Source of the DNA: Lachnospiraceae bacterium | GTDB taxonomy: Bacteria > Bacillota > Clostridia > Lachnospirales > Lachnospiraceae | Assembly (NCBI GenBank): GCA_900755865.1 | Contig: CAAEHZ010000467.1 | Location: forward strand, 1-11,533 | Length of the DNA: 11,533 nt | Direction: 5' to 3' | Shown here: piece by piece, positions 1-9,095 of the stretch | How positions within the stretch are numbered: the stretch's first letter is position 1 | How the letters are laid out: each line of letters begins with the position of its first letter | Made by a program: the position numbers and the translations under genes | Notes under the pieces: generated by a model | What the model was told of the DNA's origin: nothing | Database searches by the model: none | Seen by the model: the letters and a program-made list of their open reading frames with translations, nothing else

Positions 1-1972
<1,972 letters not shown>

Positions 1973-1985
<13 letters not shown>

Positions 1986-2515
1986 GTTTTCTCACCTATT
2001 TCCTTTAAGGTTTCATCAATCAACTGATTCTGAACCGTTGTATCAATAGATGCAGCCACCACCTTGCCTGCCATCAGCGCTGCAACAGAAACAATTTCCT
2101 TCTTGACATCATCAGACATCTTCTGCTTTTCCAGCTCTGCCTCTTTGCGTGCTCTTTCAAGAATCGCCGCCGCTTCTTCCTTCGCCTCGGCAATCAGCTG
2201 ATTTCCGTTCTGCTGCGCTTTTCTGCGGGCCTCGCTCAGGATACCTTCTGCCTCCTTGTTGATTTCCTTCAACTTGACAGTGTACTCTTCTTTCAGCTTT
2301 TCCGCCTCTTCCTTATCGTTTCTGGCGCTTTCCAGTTCGTTTTTAATCTTATCCCGGCGGTCATTTAACATTTTCCGCGCAGGATTGAACAGGAAATAAC
2401 TCATCCCCAGAAACAGGAAGAAAACCGCTACAATCATCAGTGAGGCATCCGCAACAAGCTGCCAGTCCAAATCGAACAATCTCGACATGGATGCACCTTC
2501 TGTTAAAAGTATCAT
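1973..2515 (-). CDS. atpF: F1Fo ATP synthase subunit b
   Basis: Subunit b forms the peripheral stator stalk. There is one N-terminal membrane helix (about residues 21-45, LVADASLMIVAVFFLF region). It is followed by FNPARKMLNDRRDKI and a long charged coiled coil rich in Glu, Lys and Ala to about residue 150, then a short delta-binding end. Length is 180 residues from the first ATG. That ATG (2513-2515) has a near-perfect AAAGGAGG at 2522-2529 with 6-nt spacing and is preferred. A second in-frame ATG at 2486-2488 (MSRLFDLDW, 171 residues) also has a ribosome binding site (AGAAGGTG) and matches the usual start of homologues better. The end overlaps atpH by 13 bp. Function is certain; the start is not. 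Confidence 0.95.
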
Positions 2516-2521
2516 TCTCTG

Positions 2522-2529
2522 CCTCCTTT
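2522..2529 (-). promoter_or_regulatory. Strong ribosome binding site of atpF
   Basis: On the minus strand this reads AAAGGAGG, six nucleotides before ATG 2513-2515. It favours the longer form of subunit b over the internal ATG at 2486-2488, although that one also has a weaker AGAAGGTG site. Confidence 0.7.
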
Positions 2530-2549
2530 CTGCCTGTTCTTATATCCGA

Positions 2550-2822
<273 letters not shown>

Positions 2823-2844
2823 TTATAAATAATATCACTCTTCT

Positions 2845-3585
2845 TTAATGCCTTACGCCATCCCCGATTTCATTGGAAATATAGGTCATGGTCAGCATAC
2901 AGAATACATAGGTCTGAATTGCCCCGGAAAACAAATCAAAATAGACATGCAGCGCAGCGGGCCATGCCGTTGCAAACCATCCGAGCAATCCGTACATCAG
3001 CGCCATAATCGCCGTACCTGAAAGGATATTGGCAAACAGACGCAGGGAAAGAGATATGGGCACCGCAACAATACTTACCAGATTGATTGGTATCCAGAAC
3101 GGAAGCCATTTCGGCAGTGGGGAACATAAATCCTCCCAGATGGTCAAAGGCTTCTGATATCTCCATTTGTTGATGTGAATCAATGCAAATGTAATAAGTG
3201 CCAGCGGCAGTGTCACACCGTAATCCGCTGTAGGGGGTCTTAGTCCAAACAGACCGGAAATATTGCTGAACAATATGAAAATGAACACAGTCCCGATATA
3301 GTTGTAATATTTCGGTGCCGAATGTTCCATGGAAGAATCCACCATACCGTCCAGTTTTTCCACAATCAGCTCCACAACATTCTGAAAACCTCCCGGAACC
3401 TCTGCTGCCTTTTTCATACAGCGTCCCGCGGCAATGGAAAAACCAAGCAATATCAGCATTACTATCAAGATACATACATGGGAAGTCGTAATCCAGACTT
3501 CATGTCCGAAAAAGGAATATTTGAATATTCCATGTATCATAAAATCAATATTTGAGCCCCCGGATAAAAAAACTATCTGTTCCAT
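2845..3585 (-). CDS. atpB: F1Fo ATP synthase subunit a
   Basis: Subunit a is the membrane stator that carries the two ion half-channels next to the c ring. The protein has 246 residues and about five or six hydrophobic helices. It shows RPPTADYGVTLPLAL (116-130), ISLSLRLFANILSG with the essential Arg182, and a C-terminal AIQTYVFCMLTMTYI (222-236). These are the family hallmarks. An insertion with WIPINLVSIVAVP precedes the Arg helix. The start ATG follows AAGGAGGTGAGAAG, an almost ideal ribosome binding site, and lies 12 bp after atpI. Translation efficiency should be high. Identification is certain. Confidence 0.98.
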   Translation of the reverse strand: MEQIVFLSGGSNIDFMIHGIFKYSFFGHEVWITTSHVCILIVMLILLGFSIAAGRCMKKAAEVPGGFQNVVELIVEKLDGMVDSSMEHSAPKYYNYIGTVFIFILFSNISGLFGLRPPTADYGVTLPLALITFALIHINKWRYQKPLTIWEDLCSPLPKWLPFWIPINLVSIVAVPISLSLRLFANILSGTAIMALMYGLLGWFATAWPAALHVYFDLFSGAIQTYVFCMLTMTYISNEIGDGVRH

Positions 3586-3597
3586 CTTCTCACCTCC

Positions 3598-4068
3598 TTA
3601 TGTTTCATCTTTTGATTCTTTTCCTTCCGGCGCTTCTTCCGGAAGTGCCGTTGGAACCGGGTCTGTCTCATGAAATAATCTGTTATAAAATTTATGGGTC
3701 ATCGGCTGTAAATACGCCGCTGCCTTCAATGTCATATAGCCCAGAAAAACCACCAGCGGGTTCATCACCTCTGTCACCGCAATCACTGCCATGATGGCTA
3801 CCACCATCACATAGCGGAACACATACCCTCTGATGATTACCTTCTGCGCTCCCTCGCCGCACTCCAACGCCCTGTCCAGCGTCCTTGCAATATGAATACT
3901 GCCCGCCAGTGCAAACAGTACGCCAAACCACAGGCTCTTTGCATATTCTGCCTGATTTTCCACAAAAAATGCGCCCACAAGCTGACATAAAAGCCCCGTA
4001 AGGAGCATCCCTGTGTGCAGCTCCAGAAGTGCCCTGTCCGCCTTCTTCAACCAATTTATTACTGTCAT
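3598..4068 (-). CDS. atpI: ATP synthase subunit I (AtpI-like membrane protein)
   Basis: Small membrane protein of 156 residues with four hydrophobic segments, at about residues 18-36, 45-63, 83-103 and 105-122, and a polar, acidic C-terminal tail rich in Pro, Glu and Lys. Its position directly before atpB and its four-helix layout fit AtpI. In other bacteria AtpI helps c-ring assembly and, with AtpZ, has been linked to divalent cation transport. The sequence itself is poorly conserved, so the name rests mainly on position and topology. The ribosome binding site is weak: only AAGAGAG about 13 nt upstream. The gene starts 22 bp after the atpZ-like gene. Confidence 0.8.
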   Translation of the reverse strand: MTVINWLKKADRALLELHTGMLLTGLLCQLVGAFFVENQAEYAKSLWFGVLFALAGSIHIARTLDRALECGEGAQKVIIRGYVFRYVMVVAIMAVIAVTEVMNPLVVFLGYMTLKAAAYLQPMTHKFYNRLFHETDPVPTALPEEAPEGKESKDET

Positions 4069-4090
4069 ACTTTTAGTTTTTACTCTCTTT

Positions 4091-4345
4091 TCAATCGTTA
4101 TCCTCGTCTTTGTCTATCTGCTGAATCAGACGATATGCACTCTGACCGCCTGCCACTGCCCCAATGATAAAGAAAATGGCTGTAAAACAAAAAATCCCCA
4201 GCTTTTTGTCCAGCCAGATTCCGGCTGCTGTGGTCATGCCGATAGACACAATCATTATCATACCAAGCTGGGTCACAAGCGAAAGTGCCCGAAATGTTTT
4301 TTTCCTATCATCCTTACGTTTTCTCATGTACTTGATTATACCCAT
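4091..4345 (-). CDS. AtpZ-like small membrane protein, first gene of the atp operon
   Basis: 84-residue protein with a basic N-terminus (MRKRKDDRKKTF), two hydrophobic helices (about residues 22-46 and 50-70) and an acidic C-terminus (QQIDKDEDND). This is the AtpZ/ATPase gene 1 type of accessory protein found at the head of atp operons, where it works with AtpI. No ribosome binding site precedes ATG 4343-4345. A second in-frame ATG at 4325-4327 (78 residues) lies just downstream of a TATAAT box. If that promoter is real, transcription starts at or next to this ATG and the shorter form is made, possibly from a leaderless message. The family name is likely but not certain. Confidence 0.75.
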   Translation of the reverse strand: MGIIKYMRKRKDDRKKTFRALSLVTQLGMIMIVSIGMTTAAGIWLDKKLGIFCFTAIFFIIGAVAGGQSAYRLIQQIDKDEDND

Positions 4346-4363
4346 TTTTTATTCAAAAGTCTA
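4335..4363 (-). promoter_or_regulatory. Putative promoter of the atp operon
   Basis: On the minus strand, TAGACT (4358-4363, 4 of 6 to the -35 consensus), a 17-bp spacer and a perfect TATAAT (4335-4340). Predicted transcription start is near 4327-4328, which coincides with the second ATG of the atpZ-like gene and lies downstream of its first ATG. The -35 overlaps one of two 11-bp tandem repeats (4355-4376). A promoter is expected here because this is the head of a divergent operon. Confidence 0.55.
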
Positions 4364-4376
4364 GGAAAAGTCTGGG
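4355..4376. repeat. Two 11-bp tandem repeats at the atp promoter
   Basis: AAAAGTCTAGG (4355-4365) is followed directly by AAAAGTCTGGG (4366-4376), differing in one base. The 11-bp period places both copies on about the same face of the helix, and the first overlaps the putative -35 of the atp promoter. It may be a regulator site or chance in an A-rich region. Confidence 0.4.
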
Positions 4377-4391
4377 AAAAAGAAAACTATC

Positions 4392-4420
4392 TTGACGCTT
4401 TTTTCAAAGCGCGCTAAACT
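4392..4420 (+). promoter_or_regulatory. Putative promoter of the acetyltransferase gene
   Basis: TTGACG (4392-4397, 5 of 6 matches), a 17-bp spacer and TAAACT (4415-4420, 4 of 6). This is the best sigma-A-like candidate upstream of the gene at 4497 and would give a 5' leader of about 70 nt. The spacer holds an inverted repeat, CGCTTT-TTTC-AAAGCG (4396-4411), which could be an operator. Confidence 0.5.
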
Positions 4421-4496
4421 ATCCCCAAAATAGGGATTATCAGGCACTCTGAACAGTCAGAATATGCAAAGAACATGCGCAGGAATGGAGTAGAAT

Positions 4497-5048
4497 ATGA
4501 AAATTCGAGTTGCAACACCGGAGGATGCCGGTGCATTAGTTGAAATTTACCGTCCTTATGTGGAAAATACCTCTATTACCTTTGAATATGAGGTTCCCTC
4601 CGTATCAGAATTTGAAACCCGCATCCGGACTACCTTAAAAAAATACCCCTACCTTGTGGCAGAGGAAAATGGAGAAGCTCTGGGATATGCCTATGTTTCC
4701 GCCTTTAAGGGCAGGTCTGGCTACGACTGGTCGGTGGAAACCTCTATTTACGTAAAGCAGGGCTTTGGGAAAAAGGGAATCGGAAAACAGCTTTATCTGG
4801 CGCTGGAGGACATCCTCCGCAGGCAGAACATCTGCAATCTCTGCGCCTGCATTACCTACCCGAATCCCGCCAGCATTGCCTTTCATGAATTTTTCGGCTA
4901 CAAGACTGTAGCCCACTTTACCGCCTCCGGCTATAAACAGGGACGCTGGCACGATATGGTCTGGATGGAAAAGGGACTCTGTCCCCACAATGTCCCGCCC
5001 GCTCCCTTTATTCCCTTTCCGGAGCTTCCTTCCGGCACTTCTTTTTAA
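4497..5048 (+). CDS. GNAT N-acetyltransferase, PAT/MnaT-like
   Basis: Acetyl-CoA-dependent N-acetyltransferase of the GNAT fold, 183 residues. The sequence resembles phosphinothricin acetyltransferase and the related methionine sulfone/methionine acyltransferases: IRVATPEDAGALVEIY at the start, YPYLVAEENGEALGYAYVS (50-68), YDWSVETSIYV (76-86), the acetyl-CoA loop QGFGKKGIGK (88-97), YPNPASIAFHEFFGY (121-135) and GYKQGRWHDMVWMEK (145-159). Such enzymes detoxify glutamate-like analogues or acetylate amino-acid-like substrates; the substrate here is not known. Residues 164-183 are a proline-rich tail beyond the usual domain. GGAG lies 6 nt before the ATG. It is the only plus-strand gene between two minus-strand operons, and its stop overlaps the stop of the next gene. 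Confidence 0.88.
   Translation: MKIRVATPEDAGALVEIYRPYVENTSITFEYEVPSVSEFETRIRTTLKKYPYLVAEENGEALGYAYVSAFKGRSGYDWSVETSIYVKQGFGKKGIGKQLYLALEDILRRQNICNLCACITYPNPASIAFHEFFGYKTVAHFTASGYKQGRWHDMVWMEKGLCPHNVPPAPFIPFPELPSGTSF
5019..5046 (+). terminator. Weak intrinsic terminator candidate inside the acetyltransferase 3' end
   Basis: CCGGA (5019-5023) pairs with TCCGG (5031-5035) around a 7-nt loop. Three bases later comes TTCTTTTT (5039-5046), which runs into the stop codon. The stem is only 5 bp, so it is a weak call. On the opposite strand the hairpin is not followed by a T tract, so no terminator is seen there for the wall hydrolase gene. Confidence 0.3.
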
Positions 5049-6238
5049 TAAAAGATATGTCCGCCGATACTGATACCGCTCAAGCCTTCAATCGGCGTTC
5101 TGAAATACACACAGCTTCCCACATTCGTCACGCCGGACATTGCTTCATCCGCTGCCCGGTAGCAGTCTGCGGTTGCTTTGTTGACCGCAAGGGCAATATC
5201 CAGTCTGCCGCTTGCCACAGGGGAAAACTGCTTTGACTGATAAATCACTCCGATTACGGAATCCGGATACTTGGAACTCAGAACCCGGTTGATGACTACG
5301 CTTCCCACAGCCAGCTTTCCGGCATAGGGTTCCCCTCCGGCTTCACAGTAAATCAGATTCGCCAGAAGATATCTGTCCCCTTCCGCAAAGGTCACTTCCG
5401 AAATATCCCGCCAGGCTGCATTTGCCGCCGCCTGGGACATGGCAATTTCTTCCGCAAGCTGCTTTCTTAAAGCATCCAAATCCTCTTCCTTTTTCTTCAG
5501 GGCAGCTTCATATTCCTCTGCCTTCCGTTCCGCCTCCGCGATATCATTTCCGTACTTTGCAATGGAATTGGAGGTCTGGCTGATCAGACCGGATACCTTG
5601 TTTTTTTCTGCCTCCGCTTCCAGCTTCAATCCGTCCAGTTCTACTTTTTCCGCCTGCAGCCTTGCTTCCTGTTCCTCGATAAGCTGCCTGTTTTCCGTAT
5701 ACTGGTCCATCATTTTCCGCTCGTAAGCCGCAACACGTACCATATAGTCCGCTGCATTCAGAATATCCGCAAGGGAACCCTCCTTCAAAAGCGCCGCCGC
5801 ATAATTCGTTTCCCTGCGCTCGTACATTTCCCGCACCCGGATAACCATGCTGGCGTACTGCCATTCCTCTGTTGCCTTTGCCTCTTCAAGGGTCTGCTGG
5901 GTAACTGTAATCTCCTCTTCCTTGTTTCTTATTTTTTCTTCCAGGTCAGCCAGATTTGCCACCACATCGGACAACTGACCGTTCAGTTTATTCAATTCCC
6001 CTTTCAGACCGCTTTGTTCCGTTTTTAAATCGTTGAGTTCCTCTTCGTTTTTGTCCTTCTGATTTTCCAGTTCCTTTTTATCGTTTTCCGCTTCATTTAT
6101 TTTCTGCCAGGTAGAGGTAGTCGCAGAAGCTACAAGTGGTTCTGACATGGAAAAGGCAGCCCCCTCAGGAGCTGTCCCGATAAGAAGTGTAATTGTCACT
6201 GCAAGTGCGATTCGCCGTCTTCGCTTCTTAAAACCCAT
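5045..6238 (-). CDS. Secreted coiled-coil cell wall hydrolase with SleB/CwlJ domain
   Basis: Exported peptidoglycan hydrolase of 397 residues. The N-terminus is a signal peptide: basic KKRRRR, a hydrophobic core, and a probable cut after VASA near residue 39. Residues 44-265 form long Glu/Lys-rich coiled coils, interrupted by NYAAALLKEGSLADILNA (145-162), as in the PcsB/CwlO coiled-coil module. Residues 287-397 are a SleB/CwlJ-type hydrolase domain: LLANLIYCEAGGEPYAGK with the probable catalytic Glu299, GSVVINRVLSSKYPDSV, and the C-terminal GGHIFY with His394. SleB and CwlJ act on spore cortex, but domains of this type also occur in vegetative wall enzymes; the coiled coil suggests regulated vegetative or division use. 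AGAAAGGA lies 7 nt before the ATG. It follows the dCMP deaminase gene by 21 bp. Confidence 0.9.
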   Translation of the reverse strand: MGFKKRRRRIALAVTITLLIGTAPEGAAFSMSEPLVASATTSTWQKINEAENDKKELENQKDKNEEELNDLKTEQSGLKGELNKLNGQLSDVVANLADLEEKIRNKEEEITVTQQTLEEAKATEEWQYASMVIRVREMYERRETNYAAALLKEGSLADILNAADYMVRVAAYERKMMDQYTENRQLIEEQEARLQAEKVELDGLKLEAEAEKNKVSGLISQTSNSIAKYGNDIAEAERKAEEYEAALKKKEEDLDALRKQLAEEIAMSQAAANAAWRDISEVTFAEGDRYLLANLIYCEAGGEPYAGKLAVGSVVINRVLSSKYPDSVIGVIYQSKQFSPVASGRLDIALAVNKATADCYRAADEAMSGVTNVGSCVYFRTPIEGLSGISIGGHIFY

Positions 6239-6259
6239 GCGTTTTCCTTTCTGCCGTTC

Positions 6260-6742
6260 TCAAACCTGAATATGAATCTGTCTGCCTGTCCGGGAATAGG
6301 GAACATATACGACCCCGGCTGCCTCAAACATCTTCCTGGAAGCTATATTCTCCCTGGAGCCTTCATACTTGTCGCTGTCATAAACCACCGTTTTGATGCC
6401 CGCCTGAATAATTGCCTTGGCACACTCATTACAGGGGAACAGGGAAACATACAGCTTTGTTCCCTCCAGAGAGCCCCCCCGGTAATTCAAAATGGCATTT
6501 AATTCACCGTGGGTAACAAAGGGGTATTTGGTATCCAGCCATTCTCCCTCCCGCTCCCAGGAAAACTCCTCATCCGAGCAGCCGATGGGAAATCCGTTGT
6601 AGCCCATGGACAATATTTTATTATCTCTGCTGACAATACACGCTCCCACCTGAGTATTCGGGTCCTTGGAGCGCATGCCGGACAAATGGGCGACACCCAT
6701 AAAATACTCGTCCCAGCTGATATAATCCTCTCTCTTTCCCAT
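6260..6742 (-). CDS. dCMP deaminase (ComEB-like cytidine/deoxycytidylate deaminase family)
   Basis: Zinc enzyme that deaminates dCMP to dUMP, feeding thymidylate synthesis. From ATG 6740-6742 the protein has 160 residues. It shows SKDPNTQVGACIVS, GYNGFPIGC, the zinc and proton-transfer motif THGELNA (His78, Glu80) and PCNECAKAI (Cys104, Cys107). SRTGRQIHIQV closes the protein. The open frame continues upstream to ATG 6799 (179 residues), but that start has AAAGGG touching the ATG. ATG 6754 is a third choice, with GGAG 12 nt away. MGKREDYISWDEYFMGVA is the usual start of relatives, so 6742 was chosen with moderate confidence. A run of seven G is present in RGGS (plus-strand C at 6474-6480); the frame is intact. 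Confidence 0.9.
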   Translation of the reverse strand: MGKREDYISWDEYFMGVAHLSGMRSKDPNTQVGACIVSRDNKILSMGYNGFPIGCSDEEFSWEREGEWLDTKYPFVTHGELNAILNYRGGSLEGTKLYVSLFPCNECAKAIIQAGIKTVVYDSDKYEGSRENIASRKMFEAAGVVYVPYSRTGRQIHIQV

Positions 6743-6811
6743 TTTAATCCCCATTTCTGCGCACTTCTCCAACGCATCTCGTTTCCATTCCGCAGGCATC
6801 CCTTTGCCGAA

Positions 6812-6838
6812 GGAATCTCGAAGTGAATCTCAGATTCC
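6812..6838 (-). repeat. Small inverted repeat between upp and the dCMP deaminase gene
   Basis: GGAATCT (6832-6838 read on the minus strand) pairs with AGATTCC (6812-6818) around a 13-nt loop that itself holds another GAGATTC copy. No T tract follows, so it is not a standard terminator. It could mark a processing or attenuation point between upp and the deaminase gene, or be chance. Confidence 0.3.
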
Positions 6839-6854
6839 ATTCTGCTTTTACAAG

Positions 6855-7484
6855 CTACTTTGTACCAAAAATTCTATCTCCGGCATCTCCCAGTCCGGGA
6901 ACGATATAACCATGGTCATTCAGCTTTTCATCCAGCGCACCGATATACATATCCACATCCGGATGTGCCTTCTTCATGGCTTCCACACCTTCCGGTGCAG
7001 CAATAATACACATAAAGTGAATATTTTTGCAGCCCTTGTCCTTTAACATCTGAATCGCAGCGATGGAAGAACCGCCGGTAGCCAGCATCGGGTCTACGAC
7101 AAATACTTCTCTCTCTGCACAGTCTGCGGGCAGCTTGCAGTAATATTCCACAGGCTTTAAGGTTTCCGGGTCACGATACAGACCGATATGTCCAATCTTT
7201 GCTGCGGGAATCAGCTCCAGCACACCGTCCACCATACCAAGACCTGCGCGGAGAATCGGCACAATCGCCATCTTCTTTCCCTTCAACTCCTTTACCGTTG
7301 TCTTGCAGATAGGGGTTGTAATCTCCACATCATCCAACTTCAAATCTCTGGTCGCCTCATAACAAATCAGCATGGCAATCTCACCGATTGTCTGACGGAA
7401 ATCCTTTGTACCGGTTTCCTGTCTGCGGATAAATCCGATTTTGTGCTGAATTAACGGATGGTCCATTACTACTACCTTTGCCAT
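6855..7484 (-). CDS. upp: Uracil phosphoribosyltransferase
   Basis: Pyrimidine salvage enzyme that joins uracil and PRPP to give UMP in the cytosol. Length is 209 residues, exactly as expected. The protein opens with [20 protein letters not shown]. It shows [12 protein letters not shown] (76-87), the PRPP loop [14 protein letters not shown] (127-140) and the uracil-binding end [12 protein letters not shown] (193-204). GGAGG lies about 9 nt before the ATG. It follows rpiB by 37 bp and precedes the dCMP deaminase gene, so two pyrimidine nucleotide enzymes are neighbours. The upp gene is close to atp genes in Bacillus as well. Confidence 0.98.
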   Translation of the reverse strand: MAKVVVMDHPLIQHKIGFIRRQETGTKDFRQTIGEIAMLICYEATRDLKLDDVEITTPICKTTVKELKGKKMAIVPILRAGLGMVDGVLELIPAAKIGHIGLYRDPETLKPVEYYCKLPADCAEREVFVVDPMLATGGSSIAAIQMLKDKGCKNIHFMCIIAAPEGVEAMKKAHPDVDMYIGALDEKLNDHGYIVPGLGDAGDRIFGTK

Positions 7485-7521
7485 TTTTTACTTCCTCCTG
7501 TTTGTATGTTTTCATTTTTTA

Positions 7522-7959
7522 TTAGAATTTTTCAATCAAATCAATTCTTCTCTGATGTCTTTCCTCACCGGAAAAAGGCGTTTCCAGAAAGGTATCCGTA
7601 ATTTCCAGAGCAAGGTTGTCCCCCAGAATCCCCGCTCCCATTGCCAGTACATTTGCGTTATTGTGAAGCCTTGTCATTTTTGCGGAAAGAGTGTCTGCAC
7701 AGAGAGCACAGCGGATTCCCGCTATCTTGTTTGCAGAAATACTGATGCCGATTCCTGTTGTACAGATTACAATTCCCATGTCTGCTTCCCCTGCTGCCAC
7801 TGCCCCTGCAACCGCATGTCCGAAAACGGGATAATCGCAGCTCTCCCTGCTGTAACAGCCCTTATCCTCGCACTGATATCCCTTTTCCTCCAGATGTCTG
7901 ATTACCTTCTGCTTTAATTCAAATCCGCCGTGGTCGCTTCCAATTGCTATTTTTTTCAT
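7522..7959 (-). CDS. rpiB: Ribose-5-phosphate isomerase B
   Basis: Interconverts ribose 5-phosphate and ribulose 5-phosphate in the pentose phosphate pathway. From ATG 7957-7959 it has 145 residues: MKKIAIGSDHGGFELK, then GIVICTTGIGISISANK with Cys66, and MTRLHNNANVLAMG with His99. These are the positions of the catalytic Cys66 and His99 of the E. coli enzyme. GGAG (7966-7969) is 6 nt before this ATG, which decides against the upstream in-frame ATG at 7983. Galactose 6-phosphate isomerase LacA/LacB shares the fold but normally occurs as a pair in a lac operon, which is not the case here. It is followed by upp. Confidence 0.95.
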   Translation of the reverse strand: MKKIAIGSDHGGFELKQKVIRHLEEKGYQCEDKGCYSRESCDYPVFGHAVAGAVAAGEADMGIVICTTGIGISISANKIAGIRCALCADTLSAKMTRLHNNANVLAMGAGILGDNLALEITDTFLETPFSGEERHQRRIDLIEKF

Positions 7960-7999
7960 AATAATCTCCATTTCTGCACGCAAATTTTCTTTTTCTGTT

Positions 8000-9064
8000 T
8001 CACAGCTTCTTCACATGATGCCCTGCCGCCTTTAGCAGCCGGTTCATGATAGCCTGTCCCAGTCCGTCCGCCTCAAAGCTTTCCGAATAAATTTTGGTGA
8101 CACCCTCATCATCAAACTGCCGCAGTATCGTATACAGGCTGTGGGCAATCCCTGCCTCCTCCTGCCTGCTGCCAACACATTTTACGGAATCTGCCCTGTA
8201 GGTATCCAGCCTTTCTCTGGTTCCAATGACTCCTGTTTTTTCACCGGCTTTTTTATCCGCCGCTGTCTGCTCATTGATATAGGCGGTCACAGCCTCCGGT
8301 TCTCCCTCCACAATCAATAAATCTCCCTTTGGCGCATAATGCCTGTACTTCATCCCCGGTGCCTTCGGAGCCTGTCCGCTGTCTGCCGTGAGAATCGTCA
8401 CATCCGTATCGACTCTGCCCAGCACCTCCTCCAGCATCTGCTTCGTAATATATCCGGGACGCAATATCTGGGGCGGGGATACTGTCAAATCAAGAATTGT
8501 GGATTCCAGGCCAATCTGCCCTGCTCCTCCGTCCAGAATCATTTCTATCCGCCCGTCCATATCCTCCACCACATACTTTGCTTCCGTGGGACTTGGTTTT
8601 CCGGAAAGATTTGCGCTGGGACCTGCCACATAACCGCCGCTGTATTCTATGAACTTCCGGGCAATTCTGTCCGAGGGAAAGCGAACCGCCACCGTGTCCA
8701 GCCCCCCCGTTGTTTCATAGGGTACGATTTCCGACTTCGGTAAAATCATGGTCAGCGGCCCCGGCCAGAAGGCATCCGCCGCCTTTTTCGCCGCCTCCGG
8801 CAGGTTGGACACAATTTTACGGATATCCTCAAACTGGCAGATATGGATTATCAGAGGATTATCCGAGGGTCTTCCCTTCGCCGCATAAATTTTCCGGGAG
8901 GATTCTCTGTTCAGGGCATCCCCACCCAGTCCATACACCGTTTCCGTCGGGAATGCCACCAGACCTCCCTCTTTTATAATCCTGCCTGCCTGCCGCAGGC
9001 CAGCATCCTCCTCCGGGGAAAATTCAGTACCCTCCGGTCTTATTTTTACAATTTTTGTTTCCAT
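8000..9064 (-). CDS. ywlC: L-threonylcarbamoyladenylate synthase (Sua5/YwlC type)
   Basis: Makes threonylcarbamoyl-AMP from threonine, bicarbonate and ATP, the first step of t6A37 tRNA modification. From ATG 9062-9064 it has 354 residues and two domains, the long Sua5 form. The YrdC domain (about 15-205) shows LVAFPTETVYGLGG (35-48), KGRPSDNPLIIH with Lys63 and Arg65, WPGPLTMIL and GPSANLSGKPSPTEA. The C-terminal Sua5 domain contains PGMKYRHYAP (236-245), the linker motif of this form. METKIVKIRPEG is the usual start. An in-frame ATG at 9086-9088 (362 residues) lies at the predicted transcription start and could serve as a leaderless start. The ribosome binding site before 9064 is poor. A 7-G run (plus-strand C at 8702-8708) leaves the frame intact. 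Confidence 0.95.
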   Translation of the reverse strand: METKIVKIRPEGTEFSPEEDAGLRQAGRIIKEGGLVAFPTETVYGLGGDALNRESSRKIYAAKGRPSDNPLIIHICQFEDIRKIVSNLPEAAKKAADAFWPGPLTMILPKSEIVPYETTGGLDTVAVRFPSDRIARKFIEYSGGYVAGPSANLSGKPSPTEAKYVVEDMDGRIEMILDGGAGQIGLESTILDLTVSPPQILRPGYITKQMLEEVLGRVDTDVTILTADSGQAPKAPGMKYRHYAPKGDLLIVEGEPEAVTAYINEQTAADKKAGEKTGVIGTRERLDTYRADSVKCVGSRQEEAGIAHSLYTILRQFDDEGVTKIYSESFEADGLGQAIMNRLLKAAGHHVKKL

Positions 9065-9095
9065 CTGTTTTCTGCCGTCCGTTCTCATTTGACCT

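Noticed and set aside
6474..6480. Seven-C run (G on the coding strand) in the deaminase gene, with a similar run at 8702-8708 in sua5
   Set aside because: Considered as phase-variable tracts. Seven bases is short, both frames are intact, and both genes are housekeeping, so codon use (Gly-Gly) explains them.
6499..6840. Minus-strand open frame of 113 codons overlapping the deaminase gene in another frame
   Set aside because: It is out of frame with conserved deaminase motifs and looks like no known protein; it is a shadow.
7959..7983. Longer rpiB start at 7983
   Set aside because: MKKIAIGSDHGG at 7959 has a well-placed GGAG and matches the normal N-terminus, with catalytic Cys66 and His99 falling at family positions.
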